Assembly (NCBI GenBank): GCA_016744415.1
Contig: JADGEL010000002.1
Location: forward strand, 1-64,000
Reading direction: 5' to 3'
Source of the DNA: Flavobacteriaceae bacterium
GTDB lineage: Bacteria > Bacteroidota > Bacteroidia > Flavobacteriales > Flavobacteriaceae
DNA: 64,000 bases
The notes under the pieces were generated by a model, which worked only from the letters and a program-made list of their open reading frames with translations, did not search any database and was not told where the DNA came from. Position numbers and translations under genes: made by a program. Shown here piece after piece: positions 33,932-44,416 of the stretch; the first letter of the stretch is position 1, and every line of letters begins with the position of its first letter.

Positions 33932-36382
33932 ATGAAAGGACGTTTATTATTTTTTATTGCTTTGCTATTCTGCATCTTAAATATTCATTCCCAAAATTTT
34001 ATTGTTTCTGGAAAAATAGTGGATGGCGCAAATAATAATCCTCTTCAATATGCTACCATAGTTTTATCGCAAAATGATACTTTAGATAATATTGGTGGGA
34101 TAACTGATGCAAAAGGAAATTTTAAAATCTCTGTTTCTAAGGGAAATTACAAACTTGTCATAGAATATCTATCTTATAAATCAAAAACAATAAATGCTAC
34201 GAAAGTTAATTCTAATACAAATATCGGCACTATTGATTTATGGGTAGACATAGAGTCTCTTGATGAAGTAGCTCTCAATGTTAATAAAAATAAAACAACC
34301 ATAGAATTAGATAAAAAAACTTATAATGTTGAAAAGGATATTGTGTCTAACGGTGGTACATCTATTGATGTTTTAGCAAATGCTCCATCAGTTTCAATAT
34401 CATCAGAAGGCATACCGTTAATCAGAGGAAATACCACAACAATTATGATTAATGGGCGTATTTCTGCAAGAAGTAAAGTTGATGCGTTAAAAAATTTACC
34501 AGCAAGTAGTATTCAAAAAATTGAAGTTATTACAACTCCATCTGCACGATTTAGTGGAAGTACAAGTGGTGGTATTATCAATATTGTTCTTAAAAAAGGG
34601 CTTGATAATGGATTTAATGGTTCAGTAACTGGAACAACGTCATTAGGAAAAAACGAAATATATGGTGCTACCACTACATTAAATTACAGAGCTAATAAAT
34701 TAAATTTTTATACAAATACAAATTTTTATCATCGCTCTCCAACTGCAAAAACAACCATTGAAAATGAATACTTGACCAATGGTATTACGGATAGTTATTT
34801 AGATGAGGATAGAAAATATAACCGTAAAAATATTGTTTTTGAAACTTTACTTGGAGTAGATTATTATTTCAATGACTATAAAAGTTTAAATATAGAAGGC
34901 TCTTATTCTAATTATAATGGCGATTTTGAAAATGACAATTTATCGAACTATTTTGATGCCAATCGTGATCTTTTATCAAAAAATGAGAGAAATATACAAA
35001 CTGATTATAAAAATAACATTTATGAAATAGAAGCTGTTTATACACAATATTTTGAGCGAGAAAATGAAATTGTACTCATCGAATTTTCACATAATAAAGA
35101 TATTGAAAAAAATAATCATTACTTAAGCAATCGTGATTTGTATCCAAGTTATAATGAAAATCCAAATGAAGATGAGCTTATTTTTGACGATATAGATCTA
35201 CAAAATACAACTTGGTTTTTAGAATACGATTGGCCTATGACAGATAACATTTTATTTGAATTTGGACATGAGGCTTCCTTAGGTAAAATTAAAAATGATT
35301 ATGTCAATAAAATACTTGTAAATGGTGATTTTGAAATAAATGCTTTAACAAGTAACTTGTTTCATTATACAGAAAATTGGTTTCGAGTATTTGCTTTATA
35401 CAATCATAGCTATGAGAAGTTTTCATACAGAGTTGGTCTAAGTGTTGAACATACAAATTCAATTAGTAATCTTATAACAACTAATAGCGTTAAGAATGAA
35501 CTTTCATATACCGACTTTAACCCCAGTGTAAGTTTTGATTATACTTTAAGTAATACAAAATCTTTATCATTTGCGTATCGTAAAGGTCTACAAAGGCCTA
35601 ATTATCCTAGGCTAAACCCATTTGAGTTACTCATAAGTGAAACAACCTCTTTTATTGGCAATAAAGATTTACGCCCCTTTTATATCAATAGTTTTGAATT
35701 AAGTTTATTAAATGATAATCAGCAAAATAAATTTATTTTAAACCCAACTCTTTATTATAGAAATTATCATGATTACTGGCAAAATGTAACATTTGAAAAT
35801 GGTGAAATAGTTAACGGAGTTCCAAAATTAATTACAACTCCGATTAACCTAGGAAATTTAAATTTTGCAGGTATCGAGTTATTATCTACTTATACCCCTA
35901 ATAATTGGCTGCGTTTTGATTCTACTATTGATTTGCAATACGTCACCCAAAATGGTGTTTATGAATATACCGATTCTAACAATCAAGCTGTAATCTTAGA
36001 TTTTGAGAGTACTAACTTTGGTGGTTTAGCAAAAGTAAATACATCAATCAGTCTTAAAAACAATCTTAAATTCCAGACTCTGGTTCAGTATAACCTCCCT
36101 TCAGAAGCGGCTTATTCAAAACGAGAAGGCTATGTATTTATGAATGCATCAGCGAGTAAAGACATTTTTAATAAAAAAGCTACTTTATCTTTTATTGCAA
36201 GTGATGTTTTTAATTCTAACAGAACAAAACGTACTCGAACTCCAAATGAAGATACAATTTCAAAAATTAACAGTCAATGGAAAGAGCAATCTTTTTTACT
36301 TTCACTAACTTGGAGATTTAATCAAAGTAAAAAAGAATTAGATATTAAGTTTGATGGTAAGGATGAAGAAATTAATAATTAA
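33932..36382 (+). CDS. Outer-membrane beta-barrel protein (CarboxypepD_reg + OMP_b-brl_3)
   Basis: An 816-residue exported protein. It has a signal peptide, a carboxypeptidase-regulatory-like domain (about 22-105, with NNPLQYATIVLS and ITDAKGNFKI), a TonB-plug-like region (PSARFSGSTSGGIINIVLKKG near 205-225), and a large C-terminal barrel ending in LTWRFNQSKK. Proteins of this type are TonB-receptor relatives of unknown substrate. A paralogue of similar length lies at 36833, separated by an ArsC-like gene. Confidence 0.88.
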   Translation: MKGRLLFFIALLFCILNIHSQNFIVSGKIVDGANNNPLQYATIVLSQNDTLDNIGGITDAKGNFKISVSKGNYKLVIEYLSYKSKTINATKVNSNTNIGTIDLWVDIESLDEVALNVNKNKTTIELDKKTYNVEKDIVSNGGTSIDVLANAPSVSISSEGIPLIRGNTTTIMINGRISARSKVDALKNLPASSIQKIEVITTPSARFSGSTSGGIINIVLKKGLDNGFNGSVTGTTSLGKNEIYGATTTLNYRANKLNFYTNTNFYHRSPTAKTTIENEYLTNGITDSYLDEDRKYNRKNIVFETLLGVDYYFNDYKSLNIEGSYSNYNGDFENDNLSNYFDANRDLLSKNERNIQTDYKNNIYEIEAVYTQYFERENEIVLIEFSHNKDIEKNNHYLSNRDLYPSYNENPNEDELIFDDIDLQNTTWFLEYDWPMTDNILFEFGHEASLGKIKNDYVNKILVNGDFEINALTSNLFHYTENWFRVFALYNHSYEKFSYRVGLSVEHTNSISNLITTNSVKNELSYTDFNPSVSFDYTLSNTKSLSFAYRKGLQRPNYPRLNPFELLISETTSFIGNKDLRPFYINSFELSLLNDNQQNKFILNPTLYYRNYHDYWQNVTFENGEIVNGVPKLITTPINLGNLNFAGIELLSTYTPNNWLRFDSTIDLQYVTQNGVYEYTDSNNQAVILDFESTNFGGLAKVNTSISLKNNLKFQTLVQYNLPSEAAYSKREGYVFMNASASKDIFNKKATLSFIASDVFNSNRTKRTRTPNEDTISKINSQWKEQSFLLSLTWRFNQSKKELDIKFDGKDEEINN

Positions 36383-36388
36383 ATTACT

Positions 36389-36730
36389 ATGCTAAAAATC
36401 TTTCACAACCCAAGATGCAGTAAAAGCCGTCAAGGGTTAGCAATTTTAGAGGAGTCAAAAGTACCCTTCGAAATTATTAAATATTTAGATCAGCCCCCGA
36501 CCATAGAAGAGTTAACAATACTCATCAAAAAACTAGATATCTCTCCTATTCAACTCATTAGAAAAGGAGAGGCTGTTTGGAAAGAAAATTACAAAGGTAA
36601 AACCTTAACTGATACTCAAATAATTGAGGCTATGTCAACCTATCCAAAATTGATTGAAAGACCTATTGTTATTGACGGTAACAAAGCTGTAATTGGTCGC
36701 CCACCTGTTTTAATAAAAGACTTATTATAA
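36389..36730 (+). CDS. arsC: ArsC/Spx-family arsenate reductase-like protein
   Basis: A 113-residue thioredoxin-fold protein with the catalytic NPRCSKSR at residues 7-14 and the conserved RPIVIDGNKAVIGRPP near the end, as in glutaredoxin-linked ArsC. It starts six bases after the beta-barrel gene. With no ars operon or arsenite exporter nearby, its role may be general redox rather than arsenate resistance. Confidence 0.87.
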   Translation: MLKIFHNPRCSKSRQGLAILEESKVPFEIIKYLDQPPTIEELTILIKKLDISPIQLIRKGEAVWKENYKGKTLTDTQIIEAMSTYPKLIERPIVIDGNKAVIGRPPVLIKDLL

Positions 36731-36832
36731 TAGTTCTTTTAACAATTCTTTAACTTTATTGAGAGTGTGCCAAAGTATCTTTGAGTTGCGTTTTTAAATT
36801 ATTTTTAATTCGCATAATTTTATACTTTTTAC

Positions 36833-39232
36833 ATGAAGAAATCAATTCTACCCTTATTACTTTTTATTAGTTTATTTTCTTTTGCTCAAAAAATATCTAT
36901 TTCAGGAACTGTTGCTGAAGAAGCAACAAATCAACCTTTAGAATATGCAACCATTATTTTAGAACCAGTTGATGGCAAAAATGTCACGGGTGGGGTAACA
37001 GATGATAAAGGTAAATTTGACATCACACTAAAAAGAGGAACATATAATATTACCATCGAATTTTTGTCGTTTGAATCATTAGTTATAAAAAACAAAGAAT
37101 TAAAAAATGACACAGACTTAGGAATCATAAAACTTCATGAAAATGCTGAAGCATTGAATGAAATTGAAGTGATTGCCGAAAAAAGCACAGTTGAATTTAG
37201 GCTCGATAAAAAAATATATAATGTTGGTAAAGACATGACTGTAAAAGGCGGGTCGGCATCTGATGTTTTAGACAATGTTCCATCTGTTACGGTTGATGTT
37301 GAAGGAAATGTTGCGCTAAGAGGAAATGAATCTGTACGAATTTTAATTAACGGAAAGCCTTCTGGTATGGTTGGCTTAAATGGTAATGATGCTTTACGTC
37401 AATTACCTGCTGATGCCATTGCAAAAGTTGAAATTATCACCTCTCCATCTGCGAGATATGAGGCAGAAGGAACAGCAGGGATCATCAATATAGTGCTCAG
37501 AAAAGGAAAAGCACTCGGGTTTAATGGCTCAGTAAATGTTGACCTTGGAACACCTACTAGAGCTGGGACATCTACAAGTTTAAATTATAGAACACAAAAA
37601 TTTAATTACTTTACAACAGCTGGTTATAGCTACAGTGATGCCCCAGGTAACGCACAATTTGAAAATGAATATTTGAATCCTGAACCTGGACAAAATCCCT
37701 TTTTAACTGAAGATAGAGTTTATGACAGGGAACGAAAAAATTTCAATATTTTATTAGGGACAGAATATTTTATTACTGATAAAACTTCAGCTACTGGTAG
37801 TGTAAGGTATAGCAATTCTGACAGAACAACAAATGAAATAAATAAAATAACCGAATACGATGCCATAGGTGTTGAACAAAAATTTTCAACCAAAAATCAA
37901 TTAGAAGATGAAGTTGACAAACAATTAGAATTCAATTTTAACCTTACACATTCTTTCAATAGCGACGATCACAAACTAACAGTTGATTTTAGACACGAAA
38001 CAACAAGCGATGATGAATTGGCTTTAATTTCTGGTGAAGAATTGTTTCCTAACCCATTAGTAGACTTACAAGAGAAAACATCTAATTTATTAGATAGAAC
38101 ACGAATTATGGTGCAAACTGATTATGTGTTACCAATCGGAGAAAACGCACAATTTGAAGCAGGATACCGATCTAATTTTAACAGATCGGATACTGATTAT
38201 ATTTTAAAAGAAGAGCAAAATGGTGGGGGCTTTGTTACAAACCCAGCTATTTCTAACGTTTTTACATATGATGAAAATATTCACGCTTTGTATTCTCAAT
38301 ACGGAAATAAGTTTGGGAAATTTTCTGCACTTTTAGGATTGAGAATGGAAATTTCTGATATTGATATTATATCAAAAAACAGTATTAACACTGACCATAC
38401 TAAAAGGAATTATACAGAGCTTTTTCCAACGGCAAATTTATCTTACGAATTTAATGATACTGAAACTTTAACGCTTGGTTATAATCGTAGAATCAGAAGA
38501 CCACATTCATTCTTTCTTAATCCAAATCCATCTAGAGGGAGTACCAACAATGTTTTTCAAGGAAACCCATACTTAAACCCAACTTATTCAAATAATCTTG
38601 ATTTAGGTTTCTTAAAAAAATGGAATAAATTGACTTTTAACACCTCTATTTATTACAATTATTCTACTGATGTGTGGCAATTTGTTAGATATGGTTCTGG
38701 TAGCACTTTATATATTTCTCCTATTAATACGGGTTCTGAAGACAGGCTTGGTTGGGAATTTTCATTAAACTATTCACCCTTTAATTGGTGGAGGTTAAAT
38801 GGTAGTTTTAATTATTACAAAATTTCTAGAGATGGTGGAGGTTTAGTTCCAGACTATAAAGATTCAAGCTGGTTTACAAGAATTAATTCTAGAGTTAAGT
38901 TACCCGCAAAAATTGATTGGCAAACTACTTTTGATTATCGCGCCGGAAATGAAACCTTTCAATCTAAAACAGATCCAAGAATCGGAGTTAATTTAGCTTT
39001 TAGTAAAGATGTTTTAAAAGATGACGCAACACTTTCATTAAATGTGAGTGATTTATTAAATTCTCGTAAGCGTAAATCAGAAACTATTATCGAAGATTTT
39101 GCCCAATCAACAAGTGAGTTTCAATGGAGAGAGCGTCAAATAATGTTGAGTTTCACTTACAGATTCAATCAAAAGAAAAAACGAGAAAGACAAAGAGGAT
39201 CTGGATTTAGCGAAGGAGAAGGAGGATTCTAA
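36833..39232 (+). CDS. Outer-membrane beta-barrel protein, paralogue
   Basis: A 799-residue protein with the same architecture as 33932-36382: signal peptide, regulatory-like domain (NQPLEYATIILEP, VTDDKGKFDI), plug-like region (PSARYEAEGTAGIINIVLRKG) and barrel ending in FTYRFNQKKK. The basic, glycine-rich C-terminal tail (RERQRGSGFSEGEGGF) is extra. The two differ widely in the barrel, suggesting separate ligands after an old duplication. Confidence 0.88.
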   Translation: MKKSILPLLLFISLFSFAQKISISGTVAEEATNQPLEYATIILEPVDGKNVTGGVTDDKGKFDITLKRGTYNITIEFLSFESLVIKNKELKNDTDLGIIKLHENAEALNEIEVIAEKSTVEFRLDKKIYNVGKDMTVKGGSASDVLDNVPSVTVDVEGNVALRGNESVRILINGKPSGMVGLNGNDALRQLPADAIAKVEIITSPSARYEAEGTAGIINIVLRKGKALGFNGSVNVDLGTPTRAGTSTSLNYRTQKFNYFTTAGYSYSDAPGNAQFENEYLNPEPGQNPFLTEDRVYDRERKNFNILLGTEYFITDKTSATGSVRYSNSDRTTNEINKITEYDAIGVEQKFSTKNQLEDEVDKQLEFNFNLTHSFNSDDHKLTVDFRHETTSDDELALISGEELFPNPLVDLQEKTSNLLDRTRIMVQTDYVLPIGENAQFEAGYRSNFNRSDTDYILKEEQNGGGFVTNPAISNVFTYDENIHALYSQYGNKFGKFSALLGLRMEISDIDIISKNSINTDHTKRNYTELFPTANLSYEFNDTETLTLGYNRRIRRPHSFFLNPNPSRGSTNNVFQGNPYLNPTYSNNLDLGFLKKWNKLTFNTSIYYNYSTDVWQFVRYGSGSTLYISPINTGSEDRLGWEFSLNYSPFNWWRLNGSFNYYKISRDGGGLVPDYKDSSWFTRINSRVKLPAKIDWQTTFDYRAGNETFQSKTDPRIGVNLAFSKDVLKDDATLSLNVSDLLNSRKRKSETIIEDFAQSTSEFQWRERQIMLSFTYRFNQKKKRERQRGSGFSEGEGGF

Positions 39233-39250
39233 CAATAGCTTTAGGCCAAA

Positions 39251-41695
39251 CTAATAATTATCAACATCAATAATAAATCGAATTGGTCTAAAATCTTTTA
39301 CAGCCTGAAACATATTTTTAATACGTAATATATTTTCTTTAGTAGATTTTAAAGATTGCTTAGGCGGAATCTTAATCACCATCGTTCTAATATATTGATT
39401 TCTTACTCTAGAAACTGACGGGGTTGTTGGCCCTAAAAGATTTTCTTTAAAGATGTTTCCCAAAGATTTTCCTAGCCAATTAGCAGCAGAGTCCACTTTC
39501 ATCATATCACGATGTTTTAAGGTAATTTTCACAATTCGATAATACGGTGGATAGTGATATTGCCAGCGCTCATGCAATTGTTCCTTAAACATTTCTTGAT
39601 ACGCATTAGTTGAAACCTGCTGTAAAATTTGATGATATGGATTAAATGTTTGTATGGCAACTTTCCCTCTTTTTTTAGCTCTTCCAGCCCTACCCGAAAC
39701 TTGAACCAACATTTGAAAACTCCGCTCATGTGCTCTAAAATCTGGAAAATTTAACATATTATCTGCATTCAAAACTCCAACTAAAGAGACATTTGCAAAA
39801 TCTAAGCCTTTTGATAACATTTGCGTACCAACCAAAATATCTATCTCTTGTGCTTGAAATTTTCCTATGATTTTTTGATAACCAAACTTCCCTCTAGTTG
39901 TATCTAAATCCATCCTACCTATATTCACATCAGGAAATAATCCTGCTAACTCCAACTCTATTTGTTCGGTACCAAACCCTTTATTATTCAATTCTTTACT
40001 ACCACAAGCTCCACAAGAATAAATCATCGCCTGATGATGTCCACAATAATGACATCGCAATTCATTTTTAAATTTATGATAAGTCAAACTCACATCACAA
40101 TTGGGGCATTGCGGTGCAACACCACAAGTTTCACACTCAACTATGGGTGAGAATCCGCGACGGTTTTGAAATAATATTATTTGTTCATTTTCATCTAAAG
40201 CTTCTTGAATCAAAATGATTAATCTATCAGAAAAATGCCCATTCATCCTTTTTTTACGATGCTTCTCTTTGATATCAACTAATTCAATTTCTGGCAACAA
40301 CACATTTCCAAAGCGCCTATTTAATTCTACAAAACCATATTTATTGTCTTGTGCATTTTGATATGTTTCTATAGATGGGGTTGCAGAACCCAACAACGTT
40401 TTTGCCTGATGTAAATGTGCCAAAACAATAGCAGCATCACGAGCATGATACCTTGGGGCAGGATCAAATTGTTTATATGAAGTTTCGTGCTCCTCATCAA
40501 CAATGATTAATCCTAAGTTAGAAAATGGTAAAAACAAAGAAGACCTTGCTCCCAAAATTATTTGTGCTTTACTTTTATTTTCTAAGACATTATTCCATAC
40601 CTCTACTCTTTCGTTCATCGAATACTTAGAATGGAAAACTGAAATTTGCTCTCCAAAATATTCTTGTAAACGTGTAATTAATTGAGTTGTCAAAGCAATC
40701 TCTGGCAATAAATACAATACTTGTTTTTGTTGACTTAATTGTTTTGCAATCAACTCTGCATAAATTTCTGTTTTACCACTACTCGTAATTCCGTGTAATA
40801 AGGTAACTTGTTTTTCTTTAAACGATTCTTCTATTTCATCAAATGCTTTTTGCTGAAATTCATTTAGTTTTTTAAGGTTATTTGTTTCTCCTTTAAAACT
40901 AATTCTATCTTTTTGGATATAGTAAAATTCAAAAATATTTTTGTCAACCAAGGATTTTAATATTGCTGATGAGCAACCAGATTCCTTTTTTAAATCATCC
41001 GTCTTGATTGGTTTTTTAGTACTCGCATTTAATTGAAAATAACTCAAAACAGCATCTCGTTGTTTTTTTGCTCGTGATAATTCTTCAAGCAACAGATTCA
41101 GCTTATCCGAAGTATAGCTATGATTTAAGCGAACATACTTTTCTAGTTTTGGCTTATATTGTTCATAGATTCGCTCTTTAATAGTAATGGCATCTTTGTC
41201 TAGTAATGATTTTAAAATAGGGAAAACAGTTTTCTTTCCTAAAATATTCATCACCTGATTCACATCCAATTCCGATTGATGCTGTAAAGCTTCATAAATT
41301 AAAAACTCATCATTTGTAAGAATTGACTCATCTTCAAAACTGTTGTTTTTTAGAATGGCTGTTTCACTCTCTAATAAAAAAGCTGAAGGCAATGCTGCAC
41401 GTAAAACATCACCCAAAGTGCACATATAATAATCAGAAATCCATTGCCAGTGATTTAACTGTTGTTCATTTACAATTGGTGTTTCATCTAAAATTTGATG
41501 GATATCTTTAGCTTCGTATCCCTTTGGTGGTATATGATGTGTCTCAAATACTAAAGCAGTAAACATTTTGCGTTTCCCAAATTCAACTGCCACACGCATT
41601 CCTTTTTTTAGGAATTGTGATTCAGCCTCAGAGATTTTATAAGTAAATAACTTAGGAAGAGGAACGGGTAATATGACGTTGATAAAATATTCGAT
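39251..41695 (-). CDS. priA: Primosomal protein N' (PriA helicase), non-canonical start
   Basis: PriA restarts stalled replication forks. Helicase motifs include GITSSGKTEIYAE (Walker A), DEEHE and GSATP; eight zinc-binding cysteines occur in CETCGVAPQCPNCDVS and CHYCGHHQAMIYSCGACG. The first canonical start is ATG at 41599, giving 782 residues that begin at RVAVEFG. The frame upstream encodes FINVILPVPLPKLFTYKI and more, the family's conserved N-terminal DNA-binding domain, back to a TGA at 41699-41701. No ATG, GTG or TTG lies in this stretch; ATC at 41693-41695 is about where homologues start. Coordinates include that extension. Confidence 0.9.
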   Translation of the reverse strand: MEYFINVILPVPLPKLFTYKISEAESQFLKKGMRVAVEFGKRKMFTALVFETHHIPPKGYEAKDIHQILDETPIVNEQQLNHWQWISDYYMCTLGDVLRAALPSAFLLESETAILKNNSFEDESILTNDEFLIYEALQHQSELDVNQVMNILGKKTVFPILKSLLDKDAITIKERIYEQYKPKLEKYVRLNHSYTSDKLNLLLEELSRAKKQRDAVLSYFQLNASTKKPIKTDDLKKESGCSSAILKSLVDKNIFEFYYIQKDRISFKGETNNLKKLNEFQQKAFDEIEESFKEKQVTLLHGITSSGKTEIYAELIAKQLSQQKQVLYLLPEIALTTQLITRLQEYFGEQISVFHSKYSMNERVEVWNNVLENKSKAQIILGARSSLFLPFSNLGLIIVDEEHETSYKQFDPAPRYHARDAAIVLAHLHQAKTLLGSATPSIETYQNAQDNKYGFVELNRRFGNVLLPEIELVDIKEKHRKKRMNGHFSDRLIILIQEALDENEQIILFQNRRGFSPIVECETCGVAPQCPNCDVSLTYHKFKNELRCHYCGHHQAMIYSCGACGSKELNNKGFGTEQIELELAGLFPDVNIGRMDLDTTRGKFGYQKIIGKFQAQEIDILVGTQMLSKGLDFANVSLVGVLNADNMLNFPDFRAHERSFQMLVQVSGRAGRAKKRGKVAIQTFNPYHQILQQVSTNAYQEMFKEQLHERWQYHYPPYYRIVKITLKHRDMMKVDSAANWLGKSLGNIFKENLLGPTTPSVSRVRNQYIRTMVIKIPPKQSLKSTKENILRIKNMFQAVKDFRPIRFIIDVDNY

Positions 41696-41781
41696 TGCTC
41701 AATTAGGATTGATGAATTATGAATTTCAAATTTACACTTTTAAATCATAAATAGATACTCAAAACAAAGTAAATCAAATGA

Positions 41782-42960
41782 CTAATCAATAGCATCATCA
41801 ACTTCTTGCTTCTTTACTTTTCGGCTACCTTCATACATATCATATCTCACAAATCGACAATCTAAATCTCCATTTTTCATTGGTATTCTACGCGATGTTC
41901 TTAAACCAACATACTTCAAAGCATCCATATCAGAGGTAATAAACCATACTCTAGAATCAGGATATCCATGTTTTAGGGTATCTCCTATTTTTTTGTAAAA
42001 CTCTTCGGTGTCAATATTCAAACGTTCACCATAAGGTGGATTAAACAAGATAGTTGTAGAACCAAATACTTCTTTTACCGAATTGAAAAAGTTGACATGA
42101 TGCACTCCAATAAATTCTGATAAATTAGCAGACTCAATATTTTCATTTGCTTTTCTAACTGCTGATGGTGCTTTATCAAACCCCATAATTTTAAACTGTG
42201 GATTCACAATTTTTTTTAACAAAGAATCTTGAATGGCAAAATATAATTCTTCGTCATAGTCTTGCCATTTTTCAAATCCAAATTCTGGCCTATTAATATT
42301 TGCTGGGATGTTACAAGCAATCATTGTCGCTTCAATCAAAATAGTTCCAGAACCACACATAGGGTCAATAAAATTACTATGCCCCGTATAACCAGATAGC
42401 AAGACCAATCCTGCTGCCAATACTTCATTAATCGGAGCAATATTTGTAGATGTTCTATAGCCTCTTTTATGTAAAGAATCACCAGATGAATCTAACGATA
42501 CAGTACATATATCCTTTTGTATATGCACATGGATTTTTACATCAGGATGCTTTAAATCTACATTGGGTCTTTTGTGGTATTTATGACGAAAATAATCGGC
42601 AATTGAATCTTTAGATTTTAACGAAATATAATGCGAATTCGTTGTGAAAAATTTTGAATTCACCACAGCTCCAATCGCAAAAGTGCTGTCAGCAGTCATG
42701 AAGTTTTCCCAATTTATTTTTTGCAACCCTTCATATAAATCATCTTCGTCAAAAACTTTAAAAGTTTTAATTGGTTTTAGGATTCTGATGGCAGTTCTTA
42801 AACTCATATTAACTTTATACATAAAGCCTTTATCACCTTTAAAAGAAACATTTCGCACACCAGCTTTTACATCTACAGCACCCATGTTTTTAAGCTCTTC
42901 GGCTAAAACCTCTTCCAATCCAAACATGGTTGTTGCAACCATTTTAAAGTTTTTATTCAT
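41782..42960 (-). CDS. THUMP-domain rRNA methyltransferase (RlmL N-terminal type)
   Basis: A 392-residue protein with an N-terminal THUMP RNA-binding domain (about 1-160) and a SAM-dependent methyltransferase domain. DPMCGSGTILIEA binds SAM and FNPPYGERL is the catalytic NPPY motif for N2-guanine methylation. It corresponds to the RlmL part of E. coli RlmKL and so probably modifies 23S rRNA. It is divergent from the methyltransferase at 43014. Confidence 0.92.
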   Translation of the reverse strand: MNKNFKMVATTMFGLEEVLAEELKNMGAVDVKAGVRNVSFKGDKGFMYKVNMSLRTAIRILKPIKTFKVFDEDDLYEGLQKINWENFMTADSTFAIGAVVNSKFFTTNSHYISLKSKDSIADYFRHKYHKRPNVDLKHPDVKIHVHIQKDICTVSLDSSGDSLHKRGYRTSTNIAPINEVLAAGLVLLSGYTGHSNFIDPMCGSGTILIEATMIACNIPANINRPEFGFEKWQDYDEELYFAIQDSLLKKIVNPQFKIMGFDKAPSAVRKANENIESANLSEFIGVHHVNFFNSVKEVFGSTTILFNPPYGERLNIDTEEFYKKIGDTLKHGYPDSRVWFITSDMDALKYVGLRTSRRIPMKNGDLDCRFVRYDMYEGSRKVKKQEVDDAID

Positions 42961-42977
42961 CTGCTAAAATTTCTTGC

Positions 42978-42995
42978 AAAGATAGTTTATTTTTG
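42978..42995. promoter_or_regulatory. Divergent -7 boxes
   Basis: TATCTTTG on the minus strand (42985-42978) faces the THUMP methyltransferase, and TATTTTTG on the plus strand (42988-42995) faces the gene at 43014. Both match TAnnTTTG and lie back to back within 18 bases. No matching TTTG -33 boxes are seen. Confidence 0.5.
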
Positions 42996-43013
42996 TTTGT
43001 TTAATTGAAATCT

Positions 43014-43748
43014 ATGAACACATCAACAGATTGGTTTACATCTTGGTTCGATACTTCTTTTTATCATATTTTATATAAAAACAGAGATCATAAAGAGGCG
43101 CGATTGTTTATGGCAAACCTTGCTTCTTTTTTAAAATTAAAAAGGAATGATCGTATTTTAGATTTGGCCTGTGGAAAGGGGCGGCATTCTTTGTTTTTAA
43201 ATTCCTTAGGATTTGATGTTGTTGGTATAGATTTATCTAAAAACAGTATTGACCATGCCAATGAATTTAGCAACGAAACTTTGCGATTTGTGCAACGTGA
43301 TATGCGAGATCCTTTGAATTTAAAATACGATGGTATCTTTAATTTATTTACAAGTTTTGGTTATTTTGAAAATGACGAAGAAGACTTACAGGTCTTGACA
43401 AATATTAAAAATGGTTTGAAAGATGAAAGTAGCATAGCTGTAATTGATTTTTTAAATGTTAAAAAAGCTATTAAAAATTTAGTTGCTGAGGAAACAATTA
43501 TTCGAAATGATATTACATTTAATATTAAAAGGAGTTTTGAAAATGGATTTATCATCAAAAAAATAGAAGTGATTACGGCAGATAAAACTTATGAATATTT
43601 TGAACGTATTAAATTCTTAGACCTCACTAAAATAAAAAGCTATCTTAACAAAGTTGGCTTAAAACTAAAACATATTTTTGGTGATTATGATTTACAAGAA
43701 TTTAACCAAGAAAACTCGAATCGGTTAATTTTAATTCTATCTAAATGA
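43014..43748 (+). CDS. Class I SAM-dependent methyltransferase
   Basis: A 244-residue protein with the SAM motif ILDLACGKGRHSLFL near residue 45 and VVGIDLSKNSI following; FTSFGYFENDEED is typical of a family of small-molecule methyltransferases. Substrate unknown. An in-frame TTG at 43005 exists, but the ATG at 43014 is preferred. It overlaps the transporter gene by four bases. Confidence 0.85.
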   Translation: MNTSTDWFTSWFDTSFYHILYKNRDHKEARLFMANLASFLKLKRNDRILDLACGKGRHSLFLNSLGFDVVGIDLSKNSIDHANEFSNETLRFVQRDMRDPLNLKYDGIFNLFTSFGYFENDEEDLQVLTNIKNGLKDESSIAVIDFLNVKKAIKNLVAEETIIRNDITFNIKRSFENGFIIKKIEVITADKTYEYFERIKFLDLTKIKSYLNKVGLKLKHIFGDYDLQEFNQENSNRLILILSK

Positions 43749-44416
43749 GTTTATTGATTTTATTTTTATCTGTAGTTGTTGGAGCTACAATTGTGTTTGT
43801 AGCAAAACCTACAAAGCTGGTTACTCAATTATTACTCTCGTTTAGTGGAGCATATCTACTAGCAATTACCGTAACTCATTTATTACCAGAAGTATTTCAA
43901 GACAACGAAAGTTCTAAAATTGGAATCTTTATTATCCTTGGCCTTTTAATTCAATTAATCATGGATTATTTTTCTAAAGGAGTAGAACATGGACACATAC
44001 ATACACACAGTAAAAAAGAGCTACCAACAGTATTGTTTGTTAGCCTATGCCTACATGCTTTTATGGAGGGAGTCCCAATCAATGACCATGAACACCAAGA
44101 ATTGTTGTGGGCTATTGTTGTACATAAAATTCCGATTACAATTGTATTGGGAAGCTTTTTATTACAAGCTAAAATGCACCTTTCTAAAAACCTACTAATT
44201 TTATTTGCTTTTGCAATGATGAGTCCACTCGGGAGTTATTTTGGAACCAACATCCCTTTTTTGTTGACTTACAAAACAGAAATTACAGCCATCACTATTG
44301 GAATATTCTTACACATTTCTACAACTATTATTTTTGAAAGTAGTGAGAATCACAAATTTAATATTGCAAAATTTATTGCCATATTGGTTGGATTTGGGTT
44401 GGCAATAATAGTTTAA
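43745..44416 (+). CDS. ZIP-family metal transporter
   Basis: A 223-residue membrane protein of eight short helices. LCLHAFMEGVPI and AIVVHKIPITIVLGSFLL are the metal-binding helices IV and V of ZIP proteins, and HGHIHTHSKKE is a histidine-rich loop. It probably imports zinc, iron or manganese. Its stop overlaps that of recQ (44413-44416) on the other strand. Confidence 0.88.
   Translation: MSLLILFLSVVVGATIVFVAKPTKLVTQLLLSFSGAYLLAITVTHLLPEVFQDNESSKIGIFIILGLLIQLIMDYFSKGVEHGHIHTHSKKELPTVLFVSLCLHAFMEGVPINDHEHQELLWAIVVHKIPITIVLGSFLLQAKMHLSKNLLILFAFAMMSPLGSYFGTNIPFLLTYKTEITAITIGIFLHISTTIIFESSENHKFNIAKFIAILVGFGLAIIV

Noticed and set aside
36389..36730. Arsenic-resistance locus
   Set aside because: Only an ArsC-like gene is present; no exporter, regulator or other ars gene is nearby.
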